Source: Lachnospiraceae bacterium (GTDB lineage: Bacteria; Bacillota; Clostridia; Lachnospirales; Lachnospiraceae). Taken from it: a stretch of 64,000 bases of DNA. Below, piece after piece: positions 25,812-35,466 of this stretch (position 1 is the first letter of the stretch; every line of letters starts with the position of its first letter). Both the position numbers and the translations under genes were made by a program. The stretch is from NCBI GenBank assembly GCA_017470985.1, contig JAFUXA010000014.1, positions 124,001 to 188,000 on the forward strand. Direction: 5' to 3'. A model generated the notes under the pieces. It was not told the origin of the DNA and did no database searches. It saw only the letters and a list, made by a program, of their open reading frames with translations.

Positions 25812-27896
25812 TTACTGGCAATCCTTGATGCTGAAGCTGATTCTACCCATCTTGTCTTTGCCAAGACATACAACTTTTACAACATCTCCTAAAGTAAGAA
25901 CATCCTCTACATGTTCAATTCTCTCTTTGGCAATTTTAGAAATGTGAACCATTCCTTCCTTGCCAGGAGCGAACTCGACAAATGCACCAAATTCTTTGAT
26001 GCTGATAACCTTACCTGTAAATACCTGACCTTCCTCAAAATCAGTTGTGATGATTTCAATCATCTTCACAGCCTCATCCATCTTTGCCTTGTCAGTACCA
26101 CATACAGATACAGCACCTTCATCAGTAATGTCAATCTTCACGCCTGTACGCTCAATAATCTCATTGATTGTCTTTCCACGTTGACCAACAACATCACCAA
26201 TCTTTGCAGGATCAATCTGAATCTGGATAATCTTTGGAGCATACTCTCCAACTTCCTTACGAGGCTCAGCAATAGCCTTTGACATACATGTATCCATAAT
26301 GAAGAAACGAGCTTCACGAGTTCTTCTGATTGCCTCCTCAACGATTGGTCTTGTAAGACCATGAATCTTGATATCCATCTGAATAGCTGTGATACCATCC
26401 TTGGTACCTGTAACCTTGAAATCCATATCTCCGAAGAAATCTTCAAGTCCCTGGATATCTGTAAGTACGATGTAATCATCATCTGTATCTCCTGTTACAA
26501 GACCACAAGAAATACCAGCTACCATTTTCTTGATAGGAACACCGGCAGCCATAAGTGACATACATGATGCACATGTTGATGCCATTGATGTAGAACCATT
26601 TGACTCAAATGTCTCAGATACAGCACGGATTGCATATGGGAATTCCTCTGTTGAAGGAAGAACTGGAAGCAATGCTCTCTCAGCTAATGCACCGTGTCCG
26701 ATTTCACGACGTCCTGGTCCTCTAGAAGGCTTTGTCTCACCTACTGAGTATGAAGGGAAGTTATAATGATGCATATATCTCTTCTCTGTCACATACTCAT
26801 CTAATCCATCAACTCTCTGAACCTCAGAAAGAGGAGCAAGTGTTACAATATCACAAATCTGAGTTTGTCCTCTTGTAAACATTGCAGAACCATGTACTCT
26901 AGGAATCAAGTCAACTTCAGCTGCAAGTGGACGAATCTGATCGATTGCACGACCGTCTGGACGCTTATGATCTTTTAAGATCATCTTACGAACTGTCTTC
27001 TTCTGATACTGATATACAGCCTCACCTAAAACAGCCAGCCATTCTTCATTTTCTGCGAATGCTTCCTCGAACTTCTCTGTAATCTGACGAATGTTCTCCT
27101 CACGAACCTGCTTCTCATCTGTAAATACAGCATCTTCCATCTCTGCTGGAGTTACAATCTCTCTCATTGCTGCAAACATTTCCTCTGGGATAGCGCAGCT
27201 TGTATATTCATGCTTTGGCTTACCGATTTCAGCAACCATCTGGTTAATGAATTCAATAATTGTCTGGTTCACATCATGAGCCTTGTAAATAGCCTCAATC
27301 ATCTTGTCCTCAGGAATTTCGTTGGCACCAGCCTCAATCATGATAACCTTCTCTGATGTAGATGCAACAGTAAGCTTCAAGTCTCCCTTATCCCACTGTT
27401 CCTGAGATGGGTTAATGATAAATTCTCCATCAATCATACCAACCTGTGTCATAGCACATGGGCCATCAAATGGAATATCTGAAATACATGTTGCCATTGC
27501 AGCACCAATCATAGCTACAAGCTCAGGACGGCACTGAGGATCAACAGACATAACCATGTTATTTAATGTAACATCATTTCTGTAATCCTTTGGGAACAAT
27601 GGACGCATTGGTCTATCAATAACACGAGCAGTAAGAACTGAATTCTCAGATGCCTTACCCTCTCTCTTATTAAATCCCCCAGGAATCTTTCCAACTGCAT
27701 ATAACTTCTCTTCAAATTCAACTGAAAGTGGGAAGAAATCAATTCCTTCTCTTGGCTTTTCAGAAGCTGTAGCTGTAGATAAAACAGTAGTTTCACCATA
27801 CTGAATCAAAACAGCACCATTTGCCTGTGCAGCAACTCTACCAGTGTCAACTCTTAATGTTCTACCGGCAAGTTCCATTGTAAATGTCTTTGTCAT
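25812..27896 (-). CDS. pnp: Polyribonucleotide nucleotidyltransferase (PNPase)
   Basis: 3'-5' phosphorolytic RNA decay. 694 residues, the family length. Two RNase PH domains (about 10-225 and 310-540) separated by a helical domain; the active core shows PNFPSYSVGETKPSRGPGRREIGHG-type residues near 385-408 and SNGSTSMASTCASCMSLMAAG near 438-458. A KH domain (IGDVVGQRGKTINEI near 568-582) and a C-terminal S1 domain (GKVISIKEFGAFVEFAPG near 630) bind RNA. AAGGAG precedes the ATG. It lies after rpsO, the usual bacterial order, but with a terminator and a large hairpin between them. Confidence 0.98.
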   Translation of the reverse strand: MTKTFTMELAGRTLRVDTGRVAAQANGAVLIQYGETTVLSTATASEKPREGIDFFPLSVEFEEKLYAVGKIPGGFNKREGKASENSVLTARVIDRPMRPLFPKDYRNDVTLNNMVMSVDPQCRPELVAMIGAAMATCISDIPFDGPCAMTQVGMIDGEFIINPSQEQWDKGDLKLTVASTSEKVIMIEAGANEIPEDKMIEAIYKAHDVNQTIIEFINQMVAEIGKPKHEYTSCAIPEEMFAAMREIVTPAEMEDAVFTDEKQVREENIRQITEKFEEAFAENEEWLAVLGEAVYQYQKKTVRKMILKDHKRPDGRAIDQIRPLAAEVDLIPRVHGSAMFTRGQTQICDIVTLAPLSEVQRVDGLDEYVTEKRYMHHYNFPSYSVGETKPSRGPGRREIGHGALAERALLPVLPSTEEFPYAIRAVSETFESNGSTSMASTCASCMSLMAAGVPIKKMVAGISCGLVTGDTDDDYIVLTDIQGLEDFFGDMDFKVTGTKDGITAIQMDIKIHGLTRPIVEEAIRRTREARFFIMDTCMSKAIAEPRKEVGEYAPKIIQIQIDPAKIGDVVGQRGKTINEIIERTGVKIDITDEGAVSVCGTDKAKMDEAVKMIEIITTDFEEGQVFTGKVISIKEFGAFVEFAPGKEGMVHISKIAKERIEHVEDVLTLGDVVKVVCLGKDKMGRISFSIKDCQ

Positions 27897-27923
27897 TTCT
27901 CTTTCTCCTTGTTTTTAATACTT

Positions 27924-28000
27924 TAGGTAGAAACCGAAAACACTGATTAACCAAAAATTATTTTTTAACTAATCAGTGGTCTCGGTAACATCTCTACCTA
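27924..28000 (-). promoter_or_regulatory. Long three-tier hairpin in the pnp leader
   Basis: Nested complementary segments: TAGGTAGA (27924-27931) with TCTACCTA (27993-28000); ACCGA (27933-27937) with TCGGT (27982-27986); CACTGATTA (27941-27949) with TAATCAGTG (27970-27978); plus an A5/T6 pair near the loop. The 77-base element starts 9 bases after the rpsO terminator and ends 27 bases before the pnp ATG. In E. coli a pnp leader hairpin is cut by RNase III and mediates autoregulation; a similar role is inferred, not shown. A TATATA at 27999-28004 could be a -10 placing the mRNA 5' end at the hairpin base. Confidence 0.75.
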
Positions 28001-28008
28001 TATACATC

Positions 28009-28042
28009 AAAAAGACGGAAGTAGAAACCTACTCCGTCTTTT
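28009..28042 (-). terminator. Terminator of rpsO
   Basis: AAAAGACGGAAGTAG-type left arm (28010-28024) pairs with CTACTCCGTCTTTT (28029-28042) with one bulge and a tight loop; a T run follows on the minus strand. It is 11 bases after the rpsO stop. Confidence 0.85.
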
Positions 28043-28053
28043 CGCTAGCACAA

Positions 28054-28320
28054 TTACTTTCTCAAGCCTAAACGCTCGATTAATGAACGATATCTCTCAA
28101 TATCTGTATCCTTAAGATATGCAAGAAGATTACGTCTCTTACCAATCATCTTGAGCATACCACGTCTTGAATGATGATCCTTTGGATTCTCCTTCAAATG
28201 CTCTGTAAGCTCCTGAATTCTAGCTGTAAGTACTGCAACCTGAACTTCTGGTGAACCTGTGTCTCCAGCTGTTCTTGCATACTCATTGATGATTGCCTGT
28301 TTCTTTTCTTTTGTAATCAT
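28054..28320 (-). CDS. rpsO: 30S ribosomal protein S15
   Basis: 88 residues, standard length. Typical sequence: [20 protein letters not shown] at the start, [30 protein letters not shown] in the centre (16S rRNA contact), and [29 protein letters not shown] at the end. AGGAGG precedes the ATG. Single gene between its own promoter and terminator. Confidence 0.98.
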   Translation of the reverse strand: MITKEKKQAIINEYARTAGDTGSPEVQVAVLTARIQELTEHLKENPKDHHSRRGMLKMIGKRRNLLAYLKDTDIERYRSLIERLGLRK

Positions 28321-28404
28321 TTTGTTTTCCTCCTAATATTTTTATACGCCTGTAATCAGCAGAAGGTCGGAGTGTCCATCCACCGAATACGGGTAAACTC
28401 ACAC
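28321..28404 (-). promoter_or_regulatory. rpsO leader, possible S15 autoregulatory site
   Basis: The 84-base leader predicted from the promoter at 28411-28439 can fold with GTGT/ACAC and ACC/GGT pairs near its 5' end (about 28404-28369). Many bacteria control rpsO by S15 binding its own leader, with unrelated structures in different phyla. The fold here is weak and unproven. Confidence 0.35.
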
Positions 28405-28410
28405 CATGCT

Positions 28411-28439
28411 ATTTTAGCACAGCATTATATTATTGTAAA
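28411..28439 (-). promoter_or_regulatory. Promoter of rpsO
   Basis: Minus-strand TTTACA (28434-28439), 17-base spacer ending in TGTGC, and TAAAAT (28411-28416). Located 91 bases upstream of the ATG. Confidence 0.65.
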
Positions 28440-28448
28440 CAACACATT

Positions 28449-29489
28449 TTAATTCAAGAGGCTTGTGCAGCAAATTGGATTTCTATAAAATGCATTGGAA
28501 ACAATTATACCTGTTGTCTCAGTACTAGCGTGAACAATCTGTCCACCACCAATATATATAGCCACATGACTTATTCCACCACTACCGTAGAATAATAAAT
28601 CTCCCGGCTGAAGTTCTAAAGTAGATACTCTTGTACCGTAATTTGACTGAGCTCTTGATGAATGTGGAAGTGAGATTCCATATTTAGAATAAATTGAAAG
28701 GACAAATCCTGAGCAATCAGCTCCTCTTGTCAAGCTTGTTCCACCCCATACATAAGGATTTCCTACAAACTGAAGTGCATAATTTACAAGATCAACTCTA
28801 ACATCTGACACTCCTTCACCATATCTGGCCTCAGACATTGTCATAGCATCAGGCAAAGCAATTCCACATTCTACAAATTCAGCGGAAATATATCCAGTCT
28901 CTCCATCTACATTAACCTGAACCCAATCACCTAATTCAGCAATCACTTCAAGTTCATCACCAGAGAATACATTGGATAAAATAGCTGAATCAGTATTGGC
29001 CTCAAGACGTACATGCACTGCATCAGCAGTAACCTTGGCCTTATTTGTAGCAACTTCATTGGCCTTTTTCAAAGCCTCCTCGCCTGTGATAATGAATTCA
29101 GCAGATACATATCCTTCTACTTCACCTGACTTAATATGATACCAGCTTCCTTCCGTACCAAGGATTTCAACAGCGCCATTTTCCGGAAGTTTACCAACCA
29201 TTGAAGCCTCAGAATCCGCTGCTTCTCTAATATTTAAATTTCCCTCAGCAATTGACATTCCAAGATTTGTATAACCATACTTTGATGCGTCAGCTACTGC
29301 TGTTTGAACAGCTCCTGAATCGCTGACCAAAGCATCGGCATTATTTAAATTTGATGCGGACATAGATACAATACCTGCTGTCGCATTAAATGAACTCTCA
29401 CTGTTTGAATTATTATTTTTCACAACTGTTGATATCATCAATGATGATATACATAGTACTGCAAAAGCACTAATGATTCTTCTTTTCAT
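28449..29489 (-). CDS. Secreted NlpC/P60 peptidoglycan hydrolase with two SH3b domains
   Basis: 346 residues. Signal or anchor segment RRIISAFAVLCISSLMISTVV, then SH3b domains at about 75-140 (LNIREAADSEASMVGKL...GYVSAEFI) and 155-215 (VHVRLEANTDSAILSNV...GYISAEFV), and a C-terminal NlpC/P60 domain from about 235. Catalytic Cys is in GADCSGFVLSIY and the His in GISHVAIYIGGG. It likely cleaves stem peptides of the wall. The long reading from 29537 is rejected: TTGGAGGAAAAG directly precedes the ATG at 29489. Monocistronic, with a strong promoter overlapping the ribF stop. Confidence 0.93.
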   Translation of the reverse strand: MKRRIISAFAVLCISSLMISTVVKNNNSNSESSFNATAGIVSMSASNLNNADALVSDSGAVQTAVADASKYGYTNLGMSIAEGNLNIREAADSEASMVGKLPENGAVEILGTEGSWYHIKSGEVEGYVSAEFIITGEEALKKANEVATNKAKVTADAVHVRLEANTDSAILSNVFSGDELEVIAELGDWVQVNVDGETGYISAEFVECGIALPDAMTMSEARYGEGVSDVRVDLVNYALQFVGNPYVWGGTSLTRGADCSGFVLSIYSKYGISLPHSSRAQSNYGTRVSTLELQPGDLLFYGSGGISHVAIYIGGGQIVHASTETTGIIVSNAFYRNPICCTSLLN

Positions 29490-29501
29490 CTTTTCCTCCA
29501 A

Positions 29502-29549
29502 GTGCATATACGTCATATGAAATAGCCATATTTCCATGAATTAATGCAC
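29502..29549 (-). promoter_or_regulatory. Leader hairpin upstream of the NlpC/P60 gene
   Basis: Outer arms GTGCAT (29502-29507) and ATGCAC (29544-29549), inner stem GAAATA (29519-29524) with TATTTC (29529-29534) and loop GCCA. It ends just before the ribosome site, within a leader of about 110 bases. A nearby perfect 13-base palindrome CATCAAATTGATG lies further upstream. Function is unknown. Confidence 0.45.
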
Positions 29550-29606
29550 TGTATTTCACATCAAATTGATGCAAAACTATACAAACCAAAATCGTTTCCA
29601 AATGGT

Positions 29607-29635
29607 AGTATACAGTGTGTTACAAGAAATGTCAA
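29607..29635 (-). promoter_or_regulatory. Strong promoter of the NlpC/P60 gene
   Basis: Consensus TTGACA (29630-29635), 17-base spacer, TATACT (29607-29612) on the minus strand. The -35 overlaps the stop codon of ribF (29632-29634). Confidence 0.8.
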
Positions 29636-30567
29636 CAATTTGTAACATTTTTGTAATAATTAAAATAGTCCCTGGCCTGGTTCTTATCCTTATTCATCTG
29701 TTCAAAAAGCTCATCTAAGCTATTAAACTTCCTTTCAGGACGAATATATTCAAGAAAAACCACCTGAACCTGTTTCTCATATACATCCTTATTAAAGTCT
29801 AATATATGAGTCTCCACTCCAACTATCTTGTCACCGGACACAGTAGGCTTGGTTCCAATATTGGTCACTCCATGATATTTTCTGCTATCAATATACACTT
29901 CTGTAATATATACACCATTAGGTGGTAATAGCTTTATATCTGGAGGCAATATATTAATTGTAGGCAAACCATATCTACGGCCTAAATGATTGCCATGAAC
30001 CACCTGGCCCCACATAGAATATTTATAACCCAACAATTTATTTGCCAGAGCTACATTTCCTTTGAGAATCTCGTCCTTAATATAAGTGCTGCTTATATCT
30101 CTGTTATTAGCCTGAAGCTTCTCTATAACTTCAAGTCCAAACCCCATTTCTTCAGAAAGCTTAGCAAGCAGTTCCACATCACCCGCTCCTTTTTTTCCAA
30201 AATGGAAATCAGTTCCACAGGTCATATATTTCATATTGAAATTATTAACCAGTAATTCAATAAACTCTTTAGGCTCAAGATTCATTATCTCCTTCTCAAA
30301 ATTGCATTGTAAGAGATAATCAATTCCTTCCCTTTCAAGCATTGCCTGACGTTCTTCATTGGTAATAAGCTGCCCTACATATTTCTTGCCGAGAGAAATA
30401 TTAGGAGACACATCAAAGCTTAGAATACAGGATTTATATCCTCTATTTGACTGACTTTTGATATTATTTACCAGAAGTTCATGACCTTTATGCATGCCAT
30501 CGAATTTTCCAACAGTCACCGCAGTATTTTCATTTATGTTTTCATATATAGTATAAATAGTCTTCAT
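29632..30567 (-). CDS. ribF: Bifunctional riboflavin kinase / FAD synthetase
   Basis: 311 residues. Makes FMN and then FAD. N-terminal nucleotidyltransferase domain with VGKFDGMHKGHELLV near 17-31 (H-x-G-H motif) and CGTDFHFGKKGAGDV near 117-131; C-terminal flavokinase domain with HGNHLGRRYGLPTINI near 195-210, PNGVYITEV, and TNIGTKPTV. It is two bases after truB; the nusA-infB-truB-ribF order is common. Its FMN product is the cofactor precursor for the Rnf and ApbE proteins. Confidence 0.97.
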   Translation of the reverse strand: MKTIYTIYENINENTAVTVGKFDGMHKGHELLVNNIKSQSNRGYKSCILSFDVSPNISLGKKYVGQLITNEERQAMLEREGIDYLLQCNFEKEIMNLEPKEFIELLVNNFNMKYMTCGTDFHFGKKGAGDVELLAKLSEEMGFGLEVIEKLQANNRDISSTYIKDEILKGNVALANKLLGYKYSMWGQVVHGNHLGRRYGLPTINILPPDIKLLPPNGVYITEVYIDSRKYHGVTNIGTKPTVSGDKIVGVETHILDFNKDVYEKQVQVVFLEYIRPERKFNSLDELFEQMNKDKNQARDYFNYYKNVTNC

Positions 30568-30569
30568 AA

Positions 30570-31460
30570 TTATGCCTCTAGGAACATCTTATTTGGCTTA
30601 TAGATATCCCCCGTTCTTTCATATATACCTACAAATGTATCATCAGCCATATACATGCGAACTAAATCTGCACTTGAATCAACCTGTATCAAATCTCCTG
30701 CCAAAACCTTGCCACCGTTTTGTAAGATTTTGGTACATCCATCCCTTGCCACAACCTTGGGATATTCCTTCAAAGCTTCATCAATAGACAAAATAATACT
30801 ATCCAAGTCGCCTGCATCTCGTATGGCTTCAATATCGGATAATGTCATGGCATTTTCCACAGTAAAACCCGCAGCCTTTATCCTCTCCAAGGACTCCATA
30901 CATGCACCGCAGCCCAGCTTTTGTCCTATATCATCACACAAAGTTCTAATATAAGTACCCTTTGAGCATGACACAGTAAATGTCACCAAAGGTAGGGCTA
31001 CCTCTTCAACATTAATATCATAAATAGTGACAGGACGGGGTTTTCGTTCCACCACCTGACCTTTTCTGGCCAAGTCCACCAGCTTCTGTCCATTTACCTT
31101 CAGCGCTGAATACATTGGAGGAATTTGCATAATATCACCAACAAAAGACATAATAGCTGATTTTACTTCCTCTTCCGTCACATTTACCGCATTGGTTTCA
31201 AGCACATTTCCCGACATATCCAAAGTGTCTGTAACAATTCCCAGTCTCATTACAGCCCTGTATGTCTTGTCTCTATCTGTAAGTAAATCGCAGATTTTGG
31301 TAGCTTTACCTATACATATAGGAAGAACCCCTGTCGCATCAGGATCAAGGGTTCCGGTATGTCCAATTTTTCTTATTTTCAATATACCTCGAAGCTTGGC
31401 AATAACATCAAAAGATGTAAAACCTGCTTCCTTATATACGTTAATAATTCCGCTTTTCAT
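30570..31460 (-). CDS. truB: tRNA pseudouridine-55 synthase
   Basis: 296 residues. Converts U55 in the T-loop of tRNAs to pseudouridine. Catalytic Asp lies in HTGTLDPDATGVLPI near 35-49; other marks are IPPMYSALKVNGQKLVDLARKG and SCSKGTYIRTLCDDIGQKLG near 164-183. A PUA-like C-terminal region covers about 245-290. It follows nrnA by 3 bases. Confidence 0.97.
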   Translation of the reverse strand: MKSGIINVYKEAGFTSFDVIAKLRGILKIRKIGHTGTLDPDATGVLPICIGKATKICDLLTDRDKTYRAVMRLGIVTDTLDMSGNVLETNAVNVTEEEVKSAIMSFVGDIMQIPPMYSALKVNGQKLVDLARKGQVVERKPRPVTIYDINVEEVALPLVTFTVSCSKGTYIRTLCDDIGQKLGCGACMESLERIKAAGFTVENAMTLSDIEAIRDAGDLDSIILSIDEALKEYPKVVARDGCTKILQNGGKVLAGDLIQVDSSADLVRMYMADDTFVGIYERTGDIYKPNKMFLEA

Positions 31461-31463
31461 AGT

Positions 31464-32417
31464 CTATAACTGTTTTTGAATCTCCGCTATAATCTCATTA
31501 ACCATCTTCCAAGGATCATTACCTTTTAAAGAAAATCCGGCTGCCATCTTGTGACCGCCACCGCCAAAATGAACTGCTATTTGAGACAGATCAATAATAC
31601 CAGTCTTTCCTCTGGTGCTGGCTTTGTACTCATTGTCTTCAAGCTGATACAAAAAGATTGCAATCTCAACTCCTCTTGTGATTCTCAGCTGGTTTACAAT
31701 ACCATCTAGATGCTTAGGCAGCACATTGTATTTATCCATTTCCTCCTTGGAAATAAATGAAGCCAAAACCTTGCCATCCAAGAATTGGCGGCTTTTCAAA
31801 ATAGCCTGAGCCTGAATAAGATTCTGCTCATATGTCTTGGCATAAAATGTCTCATCAATAATTCGAGAATAATCTATGCCCTTCTCCATCAATACTCCGG
31901 CAGCTTCCATTGTAGATTTATGAGTGCATGTATATTGAAATACACCAGTATCATGAACCATACCTACATATATGCTCTCCGCAATATCTTTGGTAATCTT
32001 GTCAGGAGAAATAGTTGTATAAAACAACTCACAAGTTGAGCTTGCATCAGGCACAACCATATTAACATCGGCAAAAGCCTGATTACTTACATGATGATCA
32101 ATGCATACAGTCTTTTTAGCCATATTAAAACATTCTATTGAATCCCCAAGTCGAGAACCATCACCGCAATCCATAACAAGGAACAAATCATACTCCTTGC
32201 CCTTTGAAGCTGATGGAATCTGTATATCCTCAGTATGTTTGATAAAGCGGAAAATATTAGGAATATCTTCCAGGTAAATATCACATTTCACATCAGGGAA
32301 ATATGTCTTAATGTAGTTATATGCAGCCATGGTAGAACCAACACAGTCACCATCCGGTCTGATATGTCCTCCAATAGCTATTGATTTTGCCCCTGCAATT
32401 TCCTGCTCAAATATCAT
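31464..32417 (-). CDS. nrnA: DHH/DHHA1 phosphoesterase (NrnA-type nanoRNase)
   Basis: 317 residues. Degrades very short RNA and, in Bacillus, pAp. DHH domain: GGHIRPDGDCVGSTMAAYNYI near 17-37, VMDCGDGSRLGD near 81-92, and CIDHHVSNQAFAD with the DHH core near 104. DHHA1 tail: FGGGGHKMAAGFSLKG near 286-301. Its ATG overlaps the rbfA... boundary: rbfA ends at the same base where nrnA starts (TAATG-type coupling). It may also act on c-di-AMP-derived pApA; sequence alone cannot decide. Confidence 0.93.
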   Translation of the reverse strand: MIFEQEIAGAKSIAIGGHIRPDGDCVGSTMAAYNYIKTYFPDVKCDIYLEDIPNIFRFIKHTEDIQIPSASKGKEYDLFLVMDCGDGSRLGDSIECFNMAKKTVCIDHHVSNQAFADVNMVVPDASSTCELFYTTISPDKITKDIAESIYVGMVHDTGVFQYTCTHKSTMEAAGVLMEKGIDYSRIIDETFYAKTYEQNLIQAQAILKSRQFLDGKVLASFISKEEMDKYNVLPKHLDGIVNQLRITRGVEIAIFLYQLEDNEYKASTRGKTGIIDLSQIAVHFGGGGHKMAAGFSLKGNDPWKMVNEIIAEIQKQL

Positions 32418-32776
32418 TAATTTCCTCCATTAACTTCATCAATAAGCTTTGACATTCTCACGCCATACTCAATTGACTGATCCAAAATAAAATGGATTTC
32501 CGGTGTATTACGCAGATTCAACTTGCTAGCAAGCTGTCTTCTAATATAGCCTGCAGAGCTTGTTAAACCTTTGATAGTGTCCTCCTGGAGTTTCTCATCT
32601 CCAAGAACACTAATATATACCTTAGAAGTTTTGAGGTCAGGAGCAACCTCTACAGCAACTACGCTTGTAAGTGTAGAGTTTACTCTTGGGTCCTTCACAT
32701 CATTTCTGATGATCTCACTGATTTCTCTCAAAACCTCTTCATTAATTCTTGTATTTTTTATACTTCTCTTCTTCAT
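32417..32776 (-). CDS. rbfA: 30S ribosome-binding factor A
   Basis: 119 residues; late assembly factor for the 30S subunit, cold-shock related. Recognised by INEEVLREISEIIRNDVKDPRV near 10-31, VAVEVAPDLKTSKVYISVLG, and the C-terminal LRNTPEIHFILDQSIEYGVRM. Two bases separate it from infB, the standard order. Confidence 0.96.
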   Translation of the reverse strand: MKKRSIKNTRINEEVLREISEIIRNDVKDPRVNSTLTSVVAVEVAPDLKTSKVYISVLGDEKLQEDTIKGLTSSAGYIRRQLASKLNLRNTPEIHFILDQSIEYGVRMSKLIDEVNGGN

Positions 32777-32777
32777 T

Positions 32778-35438
32778 CTATCGTGGTACCTCTACCATAA
32801 TGTAAGACTCGATAACATCGCCTTCTGCGAAATCGCTGAATCCGTCTACAACAAGACCACATTCATATCCAGCCTTAACTTCCTTCACATCATCCTTAAA
32901 TCTCTTCAATGATGCCAAATCACCTTCAAATACCTGCTCGCCTTCGTGCTGTACTCTTACCTTACATCCACGCTCGAAACGACCGTCTAAAATGTAAGAA
33001 CCGGCAATATTTCCAACATCAGAAGCCTTGAATATCTGACGAACCTCAGCATGTCCGATAATCTGCTCCTCATAGATTGGATCAAGCATACCCTTCATGG
33101 CAGCCTCAACATCCTCAATAGCATTGTAAATAACGCTATATAAGCGAATATCTACGCCTTCTGAATCAGCAGTCTGCTTAGCCTGCGCATCAGGACGAAC
33201 ATTAAATCCGATGATAATAGCATTGGATGCAGATGCCAAGATAACATCACTCTCGTTGATAGCACCAACACCACCATGGATAACCTTAACTACAACCTCA
33301 TCATTAGAAAGCTTAACCAGTGACTGCTTAACTGCTTCTACAGAACCCTGTACATCTGCTTTGACAATCAAGTCAAGTTCCTTCACATTACCAGACTGAA
33401 TCTGTGAGAAGAGATCATCAAGAGACATCTTGGACTTAGTCTCCTCAATAAGCTTGTTCTTACCTTCTGAAATAAATGTCTCAGCAAAGCTTCTTGCTTC
33501 CTTCTCACTATCCATTGATACAAATATCTCACCAGCGTTTGGAACTTCGCTGAAACCGATAATCTCTACTGGAGTAGAAGGTGTAGCAGCCTTTAATCTC
33601 TTACCGTTTTCATCAACCATGGCTCTTACTTTACCATAAGAGCTTCCTGCAGCAATTGGATCACCTACATGAAGTGTACCCTTCTGTACCAAAACAGTTG
33701 CAACAGTACCGCGTCCCTTATCAAGACGAGCTTCAATTACAAGACCGCGGGCATTTCTCTTTGGATTAGCCTTTAACTCAAGAACTTCTGATGTAAGAAG
33801 AATCATCTCAAGAAGGTTATCAATACCCTCACCTGTGTGAGCTGATACAGGACAGAATATTGTACTTCCACCCCAATCTTCCGGAATCAATTCATACTCA
33901 GATAATTCCTGCTTAACTCTCTCAATATTAGCACTTGGCTTATCAATTTTGTTGATAGCAACAATGATTTCAATTCCGGCAGCCTTAGCATGGTTAATAG
34001 CCTCAACAGTCTGTGGCATAACACCATCATCAGCAGCAACAACCAAAATTGCAATATCAGTTGAATTAGCACCTCTCATACGCATTGCAGTAAATGCCTC
34101 ATGACCAGGTGTATCAAGGAATGTGATTTTCTGTCCATTGACAGGAACCATATAAGCACCAATATGCTGTGTAATACCACCGGCCTCTCTATCAGTAACC
34201 TTGGTATCTCTAATGGCATCAAGAAGTGATGTCTTACCATGATCTACGTGACCCATTACACATACAACTGGTGGACGGCTAACCATTGTTGATGTATCTT
34301 CCTCTTCCTCCTTGAGAAGTTCCTCAATAACATCAACCTTTACTTCATGCTCACAAATGTAATTGAACTCTAAAGCAATCTCTTCAGCCTGATCAAAATC
34401 AATATCATGATTAACTGTAATCATAATGCCCTTCATGAAGAGTTTCTTCACAATCATAGAAGGTTGAATCTTCATCTTGTCAGCTAATTCTCTTACTGTC
34501 ATTGTATCAGGAAGAGTAATTGTTCTAATCTCATCATCAGCAGGTAATTGCTGCTTTGGCTGTGGCTTGTTCTTCTTCTTGCCACCATTCTTCTCAAGAT
34601 TTACATATCTCTCCTGCTTCTTAGTCTTGTCCTTATCATAATCGTGTTTCTTTCTCTTATCATCACGATTATTTCTTCCATCCTTAGAAGGTCTTGTATC
34701 CATAGGAGCAGAATCTACAGATTCCTTCTTAAAGCCACCCTTATTTCCCTTGAAGTCATCCTTCTTAGAAGGCTTGTTCTCATTTCTTGATGGTCTGAAA
34801 TCATCATCATTTGCCTTATGTCTGTTGCTAGGTCTCTCTGACTCGCTGAGATTTCTAGGCTTAATAGGCTTTGTAGGGTTAGACTTGTTGGCACCTGCAG
34901 CCTCACGTCTTTCCTTTCTCTCCATTGCTTCCTTGCGGTCTCTCTCCTCCTGAATACGATGAGAAGGACGAGCTGTTCTCTCACTTTCAGGTCTTACTGT
35001 AATTCTACCGCGAGTTGGCTTATCCTGATTACCAGGCTTTCTGTCATCACGTCTATCATTTCTGCGATTATTTCTATCTCTATCGCCTCTGATACGTGGA
35101 TCAGAACTAAACTGTGTATTGAAGACAGCTGTAACATTCTTCTTTTTCTTTGGCTTGTCCTCAGCATTACCTTCCTTTGCAGGAGCAGCTTTAGCTTCCT
35201 TTGTAGCAGGCTTTTCTGCAGTCTTCTCAGGAGCCTTTTCTACAGACTTCTTAGGCGCCTCAGCTTTCTTCTCTTCATTTTCCTTCTTGCCGAATTTCTT
35301 TACAACCATATCATAGGTATCGCCCTCAATTCCGCTTTGAGCCTTTACCTCAATACCTTTTGAAGCCAGAAATTCAACTATATCTTTTGACTTAATGTCA
35401 TATTCTTTTGCCAACTCATGTATTTTAACTTTTGCCAT
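32778..35438 (-). CDS. infB: Translation initiation factor IF-2
   Basis: 886 residues. N-terminal IF2_N module ([20 protein letters not shown] at 5-24), a long charged, low-complexity linker of about 240 residues (Lys/Glu/Arg/Asn rich), a second IF2_N module ([20 protein letters not shown]), then the GTPase: [14 protein letters not shown] near 395, [11 protein letters not shown], and NKIDKP. Domains II, III (with [10 protein letters not shown]) and IV follow. Delivers fMet-tRNA to the 30S subunit. GGAGG lies upstream of the ATG. Confidence 0.98.
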   Translation of the reverse strand: MAKVKIHELAKEYDIKSKDIVEFLASKGIEVKAQSGIEGDTYDMVVKKFGKKENEEKKAEAPKKSVEKAPEKTAEKPATKEAKAAPAKEGNAEDKPKKKKNVTAVFNTQFSSDPRIRGDRDRNNRRNDRRDDRKPGNQDKPTRGRITVRPESERTARPSHRIQEERDRKEAMERKERREAAGANKSNPTKPIKPRNLSESERPSNRHKANDDDFRPSRNENKPSKKDDFKGNKGGFKKESVDSAPMDTRPSKDGRNNRDDKRKKHDYDKDKTKKQERYVNLEKNGGKKKNKPQPKQQLPADDEIRTITLPDTMTVRELADKMKIQPSMIVKKLFMKGIMITVNHDIDFDQAEEIALEFNYICEHEVKVDVIEELLKEEEEDTSTMVSRPPVVCVMGHVDHGKTSLLDAIRDTKVTDREAGGITQHIGAYMVPVNGQKITFLDTPGHEAFTAMRMRGANSTDIAILVVAADDGVMPQTVEAINHAKAAGIEIIVAINKIDKPSANIERVKQELSEYELIPEDWGGSTIFCPVSAHTGEGIDNLLEMILLTSEVLELKANPKRNARGLVIEARLDKGRGTVATVLVQKGTLHVGDPIAAGSSYGKVRAMVDENGKRLKAATPSTPVEIIGFSEVPNAGEIFVSMDSEKEARSFAETFISEGKNKLIEETKSKMSLDDLFSQIQSGNVKELDLIVKADVQGSVEAVKQSLVKLSNDEVVVKVIHGGVGAINESDVILASASNAIIIGFNVRPDAQAKQTADSEGVDIRLYSVIYNAIEDVEAAMKGMLDPIYEEQIIGHAEVRQIFKASDVGNIAGSYILDGRFERGCKVRVQHEGEQVFEGDLASLKRFKDDVKEVKAGYECGLVVDGFSDFAEGDVIESYIMVEVPR

Positions 35439-35466
35439 GTATCGTATCCTCCATTATTCTGTAATC

